In this document: piece by piece, positions 11,254 through 20,892 of the stretch | How the letters are laid out: every line of letters starts with the position of its first letter | Numbering within the stretch: position 1 is the stretch's first letter | NCBI GenBank assembly: GCA_047967505.1 | Contig: CM106541.1 | DNA: 64,000 bases | Origin: Dipteris shenzhenensis | Taxonomy: Eukaryota; Polypodiophyta; Polypodiopsida; Gleicheniales | Reading direction: 5' to 3' (one strand) | The notes under the pieces: model-generated | Told to the model about the DNA's origin: nothing | Database searches by the model: none | Seen by the model: only the letters and a program-made list of their open reading frames with translations | Translations under genes and position numbers: made by a program

Positions 11254-11283
11254 AGACCTTCACAGTCTCCTGAAGACTTTAAT

Positions 11284-11286
<3 letters not shown>
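11254..11286 (+). other. 3'-terminal stem-loop and tail motif of LINE-A (A0)
   Basis: AGAC (11254-11257) pairs with GTCT (11265-11268), followed 8 nt later by CTTTAATAAA and the (CT)n tail. Equivalent hairpins sit at the same distance from the tail in A1 and A2. In A0 the inner pair is disrupted (C opposite A). In stringent LINEs such 3' hairpins are read by the RT to start copying; that role is inferred here. Confidence 0.6.
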
Positions 11287-11320
<34 letters not shown>

Positions 11321-11322
<2 letters not shown>

Positions 11323-11520
11323 AGCCCTTTCCCTTGCTTATTCCTCCCCTCCCCTAGTCCCTACCCATCCTCTTCCTTCCTCTTCCTCCCCTTCCCTATT
11401 CCCTACCCAGCCTCTTCCCTCCTCTTCTTCCCCTCCCCTAGTCCCTACCCAGCTTCTTCCCACATCTTCCCACCTACCCTTCCTTTCAGCCCCTTCCTCC
11501 CCTAGTGTAGGCTCTTCTTC
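11321..11520 (+). repeat. Pyrimidine-rich 5' UTR minisatellite of A1
   Basis: The strand is almost purely C/T. Units of about 42-45 bp containing CCCTAGTCCCTACCCA and CTTCCTCCTCTTC repeat about three times between 11344 and 11470, then degrade. Such tandem 5' UTR units in other LINEs act as promoter monomers; here that is only a possibility. Confidence 0.7.
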
Positions 11521-11525
11521 GGTCC

Positions 11526-12506
11526 GTGACTCCCTACTTCCTCCTACCGGATCTCTCTCTTCAGGACCTCCATTTTCTGCACCCCTCCTTTACTCGCCTT
11601 CTTACCCTCTTACCCCCTCATCCTTGTACCCCCTCCCCTTCACCCTCCACAGCGGAAGCAGTCCTGGTAGATAATCTGCGCTTGAGAGATTTAGTTATGC
11701 AGTGCATGGAGACTTGCAGACTTCAGGGCGCTGCGATTCAGTCTCTCACAGCACAGATACACACACTGACTGCTCAGCTATCGACAGTTGAGAGTCATAG
11801 ATCTGATCAGGACTCCCATATTCGCCAGCTTCATACCAGAGATATTGATTGGGACATCCAGTTACGAACACATGCTGAGCACATAGTGCAGCTGGAGGCA
11901 CGCATTCAGGAGCATGTTGTGGCATGCGATGATCGCCTCCAGCAGCTGCATGTAGCTCCTCCAGCTAGTGCAGCAGTTGAGGAGAGGCTGGCCACACTGC
12001 AGACAGAGGTACAGAAGACCTCAGAGTGGGTGGACGTTGTGCGTAGAGCCCCACAGGCCCAGCAGACCATAGTCTCTGAGACTATTGCCAAGAGTCAGCG
12101 GCGAGCTCAGAAGGCCCTCAACATCCGCATCCGCGGAGTTGAGCGATCAGATACGAGATCAGCCATGGATCAGGCGATAGATTTCATATCTGGGACACTC
12201 GGAGTTCAGGATCATGGCATAGTAGCTGCATATCGAGTGGGCCGGGATCCAGCACGGCACCAGCCACTTATCATCAGATTCAGAGATGCTGAGGCCCGTC
12301 TCGCAGTATTACGGAGGAGATCCAGATTGAGGGACCATCCACAGATTCACATGGATGAGGACCTTACAGCTCTTCAGTGGGAGGAGCATAGACGTCTCAT
12401 TGCACAGAGGGATGTTGCCCGTCGTGAGGGCAAGTGGGCCGTGATCAGAGAGGGCAGACTTTTGATAGGAGCTATGCGATCTAGACCGGCTGGAGCCCAC
12501 AGTTGA
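11526..12506 (+). CDS. LINE-A ORF1, coiled coil plus L1ORF1p-like domain
   Basis: This is an open frame of 326 codons for the RNA-binding ORF1 protein. Residues 1-45 are Pro/Ser rich and may be partly 5' UTR, since the true start is unclear. Residues 45-145 form a likely coiled coil (repeated leucines, AQIHTLTAQL). Residues 198-265 resemble the RRM-like core of L1ORF1p: NIRIRGVE, then AYRVGRDP and PLIIRFRD followed by an Arg-rich helix. Residues 268-315 resemble its C-terminal domain (IHMDEDLT, REGKWAVIREGRLL). A2 carries a homologue with the same order. There is no CCHC knuckle, unlike LINE-B. ORF2 follows after about 40 bp. Homology is judged by motif pattern, not by search. Confidence 0.8.
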   Translation: MTPYFLLPDLSLQDLHFLHPSFTRLLTLLPPHPCTPSPSPSTAEAVLVDNLRLRDLVMQCMETCRLQGAAIQSLTAQIHTLTAQLSTVESHRSDQDSHIRQLHTRDIDWDIQLRTHAEHIVQLEARIQEHVVACDDRLQQLHVAPPASAAVEERLATLQTEVQKTSEWVDVVRRAPQAQQTIVSETIAKSQRRAQKALNIRIRGVERSDTRSAMDQAIDFISGTLGVQDHGIVAAYRVGRDPARHQPLIIRFRDAEARLAVLRRRSRLRDHPQIHMDEDLTALQWEEHRRLIAQRDVARREGKWAVIREGRLLIGAMRSRPAGAHS

Positions 12507-12545
12507 CGACACGAGGCCTATGGGACACGTAGCCTGCCAGATAGC

Positions 12546-13274
12546 TTGAGTTTCGCAGTTTGGAACTGTAATGGTTCCCTCACAGCTCAGCCTGGCAACT
12601 TACGAGAGGCCTTTTTTGATCAGGACATCGTCTTCTTTACAGAGACCCATGAGAGCCCAGAGAGAGGCTTGCCGCAGGTGACAGGGTATGCCTGGGAGTC
12701 TGTCTTTCGACAGCAGACTAGACGATCAGGAGGAGTCAGAGGATCTGGCGGTGTGGCAGTTCTTTATAGAGAGCATCTCAGATCGATACTCAGGAGAGAC
12801 CATCGGGCCAGATATCTTTGGGTACGGATCAGAAGACCCCCCTTAAGAGACTTGTTTATTGCAGTATGCTACTTTCCCCCGAGACAGTTTCGTTATGCCT
12901 CAGATGGACCAGGACAGTCACCTTTTGAGGATTTGTCAGCCGATGTATTGGAGTACTCACGCCGCGTAGAGGTCATCCTTTTAGGAGACTTCAACGTGAG
13001 GACATCAGACAGACAGGCAGAGATTTTGGACTTTGATGAGGATCCAGTCTTAGTTCCAGCTGCCCCAGATGAGAGTTTTCCACGCTTATCTTCAGATAGA
13101 GGGGTAGAGGTGATAGATCAGGGACATCGCCTATTGGAGCTTCTCTCATCGCATGGCATGGTCATTTATAAAATGGACTTCGACAGTGGCCACATTCATC
13201 CACAGCCACATGTTTTCCCTTCGCGGGTGGTGGTACGAGCGTCATTGATTACGTCTTGGGTCCCCCGACTTTAA
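12546..13274 (+). pseudogene. LINE-A ORF2 endonuclease domain (frameshifted from RT)
   Basis: The APE-type EN domain opens with AVWNCNG and continues with FFTETHESPERG, RGSGGVAVLYR, LFIAVCYFPP, and EVILLGDFNVRT (catalytic GDFN at about 12983-12994). No ATG precedes the first motif; the open frame starts at TTG, whereas A2 has an ATG in the equivalent place. Near 13215-13230 a one-base shift moves the reading into the next frame, where FAGGGTSVIDYVLG and the ADH motif continue. The catalytic residues are intact; the single frameshift is the main lesion. Confidence 0.88.
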
Positions 13275-15580
13275 TCCCTTTTGTACATAACCTCACAATC
13301 GACCCTCTTATGCCTTCAGCCGATCATGCATGTCTGCACTTTACTCTTACCCAGATTCCTCATGCCCCCCCTTCTAGACATCATGAGCGTCAGCCATACT
13401 ATGAGGTTCATTTTGACCACCAGTTCGATGATATTTATATCCAGCACCTGAGTAGTCTTCTCCGTCCGCACCTTCTCGATGCCCTACCCTCCACACAGGA
13501 TCAGTGGGACCTTGTACATACCTCCATCATCTCGGCAGCCCACAAGTCCTTCCCCGTCACTTGCCACACATCCGGTCCTCCACCAGTCGGTCTTGTGCCT
13601 TGTAATGGATGGTATGATGAGGAGTGTAAAGAACTCCGCAGGAAGCTTCGCCTTGAGACACAGGAGAAGTCTCCCCTCCTCATTGAGACCAAGAAGAGTT
13701 ACAAGCGTTTGGTGCGACACAAAAAGCGCCAATCTCTAGCCCGGAATGAGGAGGAGCTGAGAAGTTTACTTTTCAGCTGTGATTCCAAGGAATTCTGGAA
13801 GAAATTCCTTCGCTTGAAATCTCAAACTCCTCTTACAGACCCGCAGGTTTGGCTTGCCTATACTTCCACTTTATATGATATTCTAGACCAGCCACAGATC
13901 GACTTATCCCATGTGCCTAGACCCACCTCCTCTGCCTTATTCTCATCCAGTAGTGTCCGAGCAGCAGTTCATCGTTTGAAGACTGGGAGAGCTAAGGACC
14001 ATGATGGATTGCAAGCGGAGTATGTAATCCATGGGATTGATGCCTTAGCTACAGTCCTCTCCCGTCTTTTTAACGAGTCCATTTGTACAGGTCTTCCACC
14101 TAGTTGGCTAGAAAATACTATAGTACCCATACACAAGTCGGGGGATCCTTTGGAGGCGTCGAACTACAGGACCATTATGATTGGCCATGTCATGGCCAAG
14201 ATTTATGCGACCATTCTAGAAGGACATATAAATGACCATGCCGAGGCGACAGGTATGAGAGCTAGAGGGCAGGCAGGATTTCGCGCAGAGCACTCGACTC
14301 TAGATCATATCTTCACACTCAGGGCTTTGATTGAGGAGGCGAAGTCACGTAAGCAACGGCTCTATTGTTGCTTCGTGGACTTCAGAAAGGCATTTGACAT
14401 TGTGCCGCGTTTCAGACTCTTCCAGCGACTTCGTGACTTGGGATTCAGTGGGGAGATTCAATGGGCGATCATGGCCTTGTATGAGAGAGTCACAGGTAGA
14501 GTCAGGACACGGGCGGGGCTGTCGGGGGAAGTACGGAGTACAATAGGGGTGAAGCAGGGGTGTCCTTTGTCTCCGACACTCTTTGGTCTCTATATCGATG
14601 AGTTAGAGATGTACATACAGACGATGGGTGGTACAGGTTCTTTACTGGCAGGATCCACGATACCGATTCTCCTCTATGCAGATGACGTGGTTCTTATTTC
14701 TTCCTCCCAGCAGGGTTTACAGGCACATCTCCATGCACTCCACAGCTTTTGTCAGGACAGAGGGTTGTCTGTAAACCTTGGGAAGACCAAAGTCATGGTC
14801 TTCAACACGTCATACCAGGTTTATAGGAGAGGCGAGTTCTCTTTCACATTTGATGGGCAGGAGGTGGAGCTAGTTAGGGAGTATACATATTTGGGTGCCA
14901 CATTTAGAGGTCCAGTCTTCACCATGACGCATGCAGCACGAGATAGGATCAGTAGAGGGTATGCCGCCTTGGCTCTTCTCGAGAGGCAGTGTGCACAGTC
15001 ACATTTTCAGCATCCCGACACGAAGTCCTTACTTTTCGATACGCTGGTGAGACCTGCAGCCATGTATGCTAGCCCCTTTTGGGCAAGAGATCTCAGTGTT
15101 GCAGATTGGAGACGAGTAGAGAGGTTACAGATCATCATGTTCTCCAGATTGATCAGAGCGAAGCCCACGGTACCGCATCAGATTATGTTCGCAGAGTTCG
15201 GAGCTACACCCCTAGCGCTAGATGCAGCATTTCAGTCAGTTACATACTTGCATAGGATCAGGGCGCTCGGAGACTCAGCAGCAGGCAGAGCACGATTACC
15301 GTGGCTAGCACTGACATCCTCGCAGATGTTAGCGGAGAGAGGTCATACTTTTTGTTGGTACCACACACTCTCCACATGGCTCACCTCGTTGGGCTTGGAT
15401 ATGGATAGGCTGCCACCATTTCGATACAGCATAGATGCCCCTCGCCTCCCTCTCACTCGACATGAGCTCAGTCAGGTTATCAGGGCAGATTTGTTGCAGC
15501 TACACACGTTTCGCACTTGGGTTCATCCCACGGAGCTTCCTACGAAGATGGCCACATATCGTGACCATTTTCTCAGGATT
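13256..15580 (+). CDS. LINE-A ORF2 reverse transcriptase
   Basis: The open frame covers the end of EN (SADHACLHF), a linker (CNGWYDEECKELRRKLR) and the whole RT. RT motifs in order: KTGRAKDHDGLQAEY, TIVPIHKSGDP, NYRTIMIGHVMAKI, GQAGFRAEHSTLDHIF, CCFVDFRKAFD, IGVKQGCPLSPTLFGLYIDE, LLYADDVVLIS (catalytic YADD at about 14674-14685) and VNLGKTKVMVF. All catalytic Asp residues are present. The RT core differs from the L1-like LINE-B and LINE-C. The frame stays open to 15967 only because the foreign insert at 15582 happens to continue it; the last 130 codons are not LINE protein. Confidence 0.88.
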
Positions 15581-15581
15581 T

Positions 15582-16240
15582 GCAGGAGTCACTTGCGTTT
15601 GGCAGTCTGTAGAGCCGTTGCTGATCGAAGGAGGTTGTGCATAAGATGGGATTTACAGGATGCTCAGGCTTGGGTCTGTGTAGAAGGCATCATTGTTGCC
15701 AGCTATGGCAGAGCTTTGTTTAGTGGACAAAGCTATTGGAAGAGATTGCGTGGGCTGTCAGCCCAGTCGATCGATGAGCTGAAATTGAAGAAGGACGTCG
15801 AAGGAGACTGCTCGTTGAAAAAAGTCTGCTGCCGGTGTTTCTATGCTGTGACTAGTGCTGAGCCAAAGCTGTGGGATCTGGAGATGGCACTGCTAGGCGG
15901 ATTACTGCACAATCCTGTGTTGCTGTTGTTGGGAGCCGCTTGCTCGCATGGATTGCCCATAGGGTAGGCTGGCTATAGTAGAGAGGCTTTGGAGAGGCTG
16001 ATGTAGAAGCTGCCGATGGAGTAGGTCGAGCTGCTGCTTGCCTTGTAGAAGGCCATGCTTTCCAAAGGCATTGTTGAAGTAGATGGAGAGGCACTGTTAG
16101 AGCCATTGTTTGGAGGCTAAGAGCAGCTTACCTTGGAGGGCCTTTTGTGTAGCCATTGTGGGAGTTGCCTATAGGAGGAGCGAAGAGCTCAAAGCAGGCT
16201 GGAGTGTGCTACTCGTCGCTGCAATTGTTGTGAAGCATCA
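15582..16240 (+). other. Unidentified insert of about 660 bp in LINE-A ORF2
   Basis: LINE-A coding is interrupted between YRDHFLRI (ends about 15578) and SHSLRIALGQ (from 16267), two blocks that are adjacent in A0 and A2. CAGGAT stands at both edges (15576-15581 and about 16241), a possible 6-bp target duplication. The inserted sequence has an open + frame to 15967 but no domain I recognise, and no inverted termini or poly-A were seen. It could be a small DNA element, a captured transcript, or other LTR-element debris. Confidence 0.5.
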
Positions 16241-16266
16241 TATCCCCAGGATATATCGGCGTTCAT

Positions 16267-16947
16267 ATGTCGCACTCACTCAGGATTGCCTTGGGCCAGC
16301 TCAGGGTATCTTCCCACAGATTAGACGTTGAGGCCGGCAGGATGCGTCGTACAGCTACCGGACATAGACCCAGGCGAGAGACTAGGATATGCCCTTGTTG
16401 CACTATGGGGGAGGTGGAGACTGAGGAGCACTTTGTTTGCAAATGCCCTTTATATTATGAGATCCGTGGCAGATTTCACTGTTTATTTGGGCACGGATTT
16501 GGACCTCTCTCTCGGATTATGGAGTATGAGGATCAGTATTGCTTAGCGTTGTTCATCAGGGAGATCACCAGATATAGAGAGAGATTCCTCAGAGAGCACC
16601 GTAGCATCCCTGCCAGAGACCTGGTTATTCATGAGGAGCAGGACGAGGCGCAGGACCATGAGCACAGAGATAGCCCATCTTGCCAGAGAGCACCGATGGT
16701 TCCACCCCGAGGATGTACATATGACATGATCCGGCAGCACCGCAGGATGATCTTACACAGAGGCCGTACCCGTCGCTTTATTTCTAGACGACGGAGGATG
16801 ATGGCAGATTTTTGGAGGAGATTGCTCCATGGAGACTTGGCACCGCCAGCAGCCCACTTGATACTTGCCCAGATCTTCACACTCATGGCAGGAGGCATGG
16901 TCGATGGCCATGACTTCCATCATTTCTTTGGATCACAGACCCCTTAG
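16267..16947 (+). CDS. LINE-A ORF2 C-terminal Cys/His finger region
   Basis: This is the continuation of A1 ORF2 after the insert, 226 open codons. It contains SHSLRIALGQLRVSSHRLD and a clear finger, ICPCCTMGEVETEEHFVCKC, followed by PLYYEIRGRFHCLF. The pattern (CPCC, EEHF, CKCP) suggests a zinc-binding C-terminus comparable in position to the finger that ends L1-type ORF2 proteins. The tail is Arg/His rich. It stops with TAG at 16945-16947, about 215 bp before the 3' tail motif. Confidence 0.82.
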   Translation: MSHSLRIALGQLRVSSHRLDVEAGRMRRTATGHRPRRETRICPCCTMGEVETEEHFVCKCPLYYEIRGRFHCLFGHGFGPLSRIMEYEDQYCLALFIREITRYRERFLREHRSIPARDLVIHEEQDEAQDHEHRDSPSCQRAPMVPPRGCTYDMIRQHRRMILHRGRTRRFISRRRRMMADFWRRLLHGDLAPPAAHLILAQIFTLMAGGMVDGHDFHHFFGSQTP

Positions 16948-17137
16948 GGAAGACGATGTTCCTCATATTTCATATTTTACATTTTGTATCTAGGCATTTT
17001 TGGTACTCTATTTCATTTCATTTTGTATCTAGGATTTTTGTAGCCATTTTTGGCATCTTAGCTGTATTACGATGAGGCCACCTAGTTGGCGCATCGTTGA
17101 TGATGTATTTTCCTTTCGGATGATTTTGTGTCCCATA

Positions 17138-17200
17138 GGCCATGTATGGCCTTCCGTGGACCTTTAATAAAATTTCTTTCTTTCTTTCTTTCTCTCTCTC
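17138..17200 (+). other. 3'-terminal stem-loop, CTTTAATAAA and CTTT tail of A1
   Basis: GGCC (17138-17141) pairs with GGCC (17148-17151), extendable by A-U, in a small hairpin preceded by CATA. CTTTAATAAA lies at 17162-17171, followed by about six CTTT units and (CT)n. The placement matches A0 and A2 although the stem bases differ. Confidence 0.65.
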
Positions 17201-17269
17201 TTCCCGCCGCTCAGCCCTCCCCCTCCCAGCTTCTCAGCCCCTCCCCACCACGCAGCCCTCCCCCTCCCC

Positions 17270-17660
17270 GCCGCTCAGCCACACTGTGCCCCCCCCCTCC
17301 CGTAGTTCTAGTGTGCCCCCCCTCTCCTGTAGCTCTACTCTGCCCCCCTCCCATAGCTCTACTCTGCCCCCCCCCCCCTCCCGTAGCTCCACTCTACTCC
17401 CCCCCCTCCTGCAGCCTCTGCGCCACCTCCCCCTCCCGTAGCCTGCCTCTGCCCCACCCCCTCCCGCAGCCTCTGCGCCACCCCCTCCCGTAGCACAGCC
17501 CCACCCCCTCCTGTAGCCTCTGGGCCACCCCCCCCCGCTCTCCCTCCCCGCTCTCGCAGCCTCTCCCCGCTCCCCCTCTCTCCACTGTGCCCCCCCCTAC
17601 TGTAGCCTCTCCGCTCTGCCCCCCCTCCCGTAGCCTCTGTGCCACCCCCCCCTCGCTTGC
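17270..17660 (+). repeat. C-rich 5' UTR minisatellite of A2
   Basis: About a dozen imperfect units of roughly 25-35 bp with the core CCCCTCCCGTAG followed by CTCTACTCTGCC or CCTCTGCGCCA. The strand is extremely C rich, so the complementary strand is G rich. The unit differs from that in A1, although both lie in the 5' UTR. Confidence 0.8.
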
Positions 17661-17807
17661 GCTTGGCCTGCTGCCTTGTGGTCTGAGGGCCCTTGTCTGC
17701 TGCAAGCCTTGGCTTGCCACTGGCCTTGCGCAGGCCTGCGCACCCCTACAGCAATGCTGAACAAGATCTGCCTCCCGTGGAAATCGTGCACTTGAACAAG
17801 TCCTACA

Positions 17808-18989
17808 ATGGCCCACAAACCCAAACAGTCTCCGAAGCCAATTGTGGGAGAGATCACAAAGCGCATCTCCAAGAATGGATTAGCAATTGACAGCCAACCA
17901 GCCCTGAAAACATCGGGTGCAATGGGCACCAATGCAGTCCTTTCTCCCGCAACCATCATCTCTACTCCAACCACTGCCTCCCCCACCACTGTACCACTCA
18001 GCCTGCCCCCCACAGGAGAGGGTCACAGTTCCTCACCCCCCACACAGCTCCCTTCTGTCTCCACCACTCTTATGTCCCCCCTTCCCCTCACCCAGCAGCC
18101 TTTCTCCACTCCTCTGCCATATACAGCCAGCCTATCGCCCACGCCCCCACAGCCATACGCCATGTCCTAGTTCGCACTCTCCCGGGTCCCACCTGAGACG
18201 ATAGATTACATCTTTACGGAGCTACATCGACTACGGGATCATACCGTAGCACAAGATCAGCTTATTCAGAGCATGCACCAGGAGATCACTCATCTCCGTC
18301 AGGAGGTTGTCTCTCTCACTGCTACAGTCATAGTGGCCCTGCGCACTACACCAGAGATGGAGGAGCGGATCGCTACCATCCAGACTGCTATTGCGGAGAC
18401 TACCAGATGGGTGGACGTTGCGAGACGGGCACCCAAAGCAGCAGTCTCAGCCACCATCGCCGAGCAGGAACAGAGGGCCAGTAAGGCTCTCAACATCCGA
18501 GTACGAGGTATCCCCCGCGCAGATTCACTCACCCCCTTAGCAGACGCGACTGCTTTTGTGACCTCTACCCTCGGCCTCGTCGAGCATGGGATCGAGCATG
18601 CATGGCGCACAGGACGGGACCCCACGCGCCCACAGCCACTCATCATCCGATTTAGGGATATTCAGGCTCGACTTGTAGCACTCAGGCAGCGTGCTACACT
18701 ACGGGACCACCCTACTATCTTCATGGATGAGGATCTCACAGCTATGCAGGTGGAAGAGCGGCGCACCTTGCTTCAGCAGCAAGATGTAGCCCGTCAGGAG
18801 GGGAAGTGGGCTGTTGTCCGAGATGGCAACTCCACTTGGTCTGCACAGCATCTCTGTCACCCATGTTCACCTCTAGGTCGCCCCTGTTCACTCCTAGGTC
18901 ACCCATGTTCACCTCCAGGTCACCCCTGTACCAGGTACTCCAGACACGGTAGCAGACTCCCCCCCCAAATAGGGAGACATGGTCTATGA
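17808..18989 (+). pseudogene. LINE-A ORF1 (A2), one premature stop
   Basis: One frame from ATG 17808 to 18989 (about 393 codons), broken only by TAG at 18168-18170. The first 120 residues start MAHKPKQSPKPIVGEITKRI and become Pro/Thr/Ser rich. After the stop come a coiled coil (LHRLRDHTVAQDQLIQSMHQ), the RRM-like block (NIRVRGIPRAD, AWRTGRDP, PLIIRFRD) and the C-terminal block (IFMDEDLTAMQ, QEGKWAVVRDG). The extreme C-terminus is a heptapeptide repeat (PCSPLGR, PCSLLGH, PCSPPGH) from a 21-bp minisatellite. It overlaps ORF2 by 11 bp. Confidence 0.82.
18856..18939 (+). repeat. 21-bp minisatellite at ORF1 C-terminus of A2
   Basis: Four imperfect 21-bp units, GTCACCCATGTTCACCTCTAG and variants, in frame, give the repeating heptapeptide PCSPxGx. 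A1 has no equivalent at this position. Confidence 0.85.
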
Positions 18990-20892
18990 GATTCAGACTC
19001 AGCACACAATACCCTTGGCATGCACCATATGGAACTGTAATGGTACCCTATGGTCTGACCCTGGGAACTTCTCAGAGTCATACACTGGACGCGACATCGT
19101 TTTCTATACAGAGACACATGAGAGCCCCGAGCGCCCTCTCCCCTCGGTCAGTGGCTATACCTGGGAGTCAGTATTCCGTGAGGAGACCAGATATACTGGG
19201 GGGGTCCGAGGGTCAGGCGGAGTTGCAATACTCCTTCGTTCAGCGCTCACGAGCTTGACATCCGTGGTTAGATGGGATTTCCATGCCCATTACCTATGGC
19301 TCCGATTCCGACGCCCCTCCACACGCGACCTCTTTATTGCAGTCTGCTACTTTGCTCCTGAGACATCACATTTCGCACGGATGCTTCGTGAGGATACGGG
19401 GGTATCCCCCTATCTAGATCTCTACTCAGACATTGTGGAGTTCTCTAGACGCGGAGAGGTCCTCCTAGTTGAATATTTCAACGCAAGGACAGGTGCACGT
19501 CAGACATCACTCCTAGACTTCCACTCAGATCCGGTCCTATTACCTGAGATGGACACAGAGGACTTGGGCTTCCCCCGCTCCTCGGCTGACAGTCGCGCTC
19601 CCATTACTTGGTATGGGCAAGCTCTTTTGGACCTTGGACGTATACATGATCTGGTCATCTACAATGGACTAGACCGGTGGCCTGCCTCCTCTGGTTTCAC
19701 ATGTTTCCCACATGGCGGAGGAGCCAGTGTCGTCGACTACATTCTAGGATCTCCTGCTTTAGCCCCACAGATCACTGACTTTCGCACTGCACCCTTACCT
19801 CCAGGAGCCGATCACACTTACCTGTTCTTTCATATACTTGCGTCCCGAGCCCCCAGCCACACCCCGCACTACACTACCTATCATGATATACACTTCGATC
19901 ATAACCTCTCACCTGATTACTCAGCCCACCTAGCCTCCCTTCTTAGACACATAGACACCATACCCTCTCTAGATCACCGAGCCACCCTTATCACCCACTC
20001 CCTTCACAATGCAGCCCGCCACATCTTTCCTTCCACTACTCGGTCCACCCGCCCTCCACCCGCTGGCTCCACCCCTTGCAACAGCTGGTATGATGACGAG
20101 TGCAAAGCATTACACTGCACACTCCGACTCACGACCCAGCGAAACGCTAGGGCCAACCCACGTCTCACCAGGGATTATCGTCGACTAGTCCATCGCAAGA
20201 AGCTAGCCTTCCTGCGCCAGAATGAGGATACGCTACTGAACATTCTGTTTAGTAGCAACTCCAAGGATTTCTGGAGGAAATTCCTAGAACGCCGATCCCC
20301 CTCCCCCCTCACGGACACTTCCCTCTGGCACACCTACGCACGCATACTCTATGATATCCCTGATCAGCCTCCTCCCGACCTCTCAGCCACCCCCCGTCCC
20401 AATTCTTGTATCCTCTTCACAACCCAGGGAGTCACCCACGCAGCACATAAGCTTCATAACGGTCGAGCTAAGGATCATGAGGGCCTATGCACAGAGTTTG
20501 TTGCCTATGGCATCAAAACTCTAGCCCCCATCCTGGCAACACTGTTCAATGAAGCTGTCTGCCACGGGTTCCCCAGAGCCTGGACCCTGAACACTATCAC
20601 ACCCATCCACAAAGCAGGAGATCCCATGGATCCAGGGAATTACAGGACCATCATGGTTGGACATGTTATGTCCAAGATCTATGCATCAGTGTTAGATGGC
20701 GAGGTCAGTGCTCGCGCAGAGGTACAGGGGCTCAGGGCATCCGGACAGGCCGGCTTCAGGGCGGATCACTCGACTTACGATCACATTTTTACACTTAGAG
20801 GGATCATTGAGGAGGCCAGACACAGGAGACAGAGAGTATATTGTTGCTTTGTGGATTTCCGCAAGGCATTCGACACCGTTCCCCGCGCCTGA
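18979..20892 (+). pseudogene. LINE-A ORF2 (A2): endonuclease and N-terminal RT
   Basis: 637 open codons start at ATG 18979: EN (TIWNCNG, FYTETHESPERP, LFIAVCYFAP), the linker (NSWYDDECKALHC) and RT up to CCFVDFRKAFDTVPRA. EN position GDFN reads EYFN, so the catalytic Asp is replaced. The frame ends at TGA 20890-20892, where A1 has an Arg codon; CGA to TGA is a likely methyl-CpG deamination. RT motifs continue in the same frame beyond the stop. Confidence 0.88.

Larger units (their letters stand above)
9598..11320 (+). mobile_element. LINE-A copy A0, 5'-truncated, first of a head-to-tail trio
   Basis: It starts at GTCTTCTGTGATACACATG in the RT, the same sequence as 21218 in copy A2, and runs to CTTTAATAAA (11277-11286) and a (CT)n tail. 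Compared with A2 it lacks about 130 bp after 9651. Otherwise A0 and A2 look about 95 percent identical by eye, far closer to each other than to A1. The 5' UTR of A1 follows the tail directly. Confidence 0.88.
11321..17190 (+). mobile_element. LINE-A copy A1, nearly full length
   Basis: The most complete LINE-A has a pyrimidine-rich 5' UTR (11321-11520), ORF1 (11526-12506), ORF2 endonuclease (12546-13274), RT (13256-15580), an interrupting foreign segment (about 15582-16240), ORF2 C-terminal finger (16267-16947), 3' UTR and CTTTAATAAA plus a CTTT/CT tail (17162-17200). Only one frameshift and the insertion break ORF2; ORF1 is open. It sits between A0 and A2 in the same orientation, with tail-to-5'UTR joints and no other sequence between. 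Confidence 0.9.

Noticed and set aside
11222-11674. 150-codon Ser/Leu/Pro-rich frame over the A0 tail and A1 5' UTR
   Set aside because: It reads through the (CT)n tail and the minisatellite; not a gene.
15580-15967. C-terminal 130 residues of the 903-codon LINE-A frame as part of ORF2
   Set aside because: They are encoded by the inserted foreign segment, not by LINE-A; the true C-terminus resumes at 16267.
17128-17493. Proline/serine-rich frames in the A2 5' UTR, and minus-strand frames 17394-18013
   Set aside because: Translation of the C-rich minisatellite; the frame has no homologue in A1 and precedes the real ORF1.
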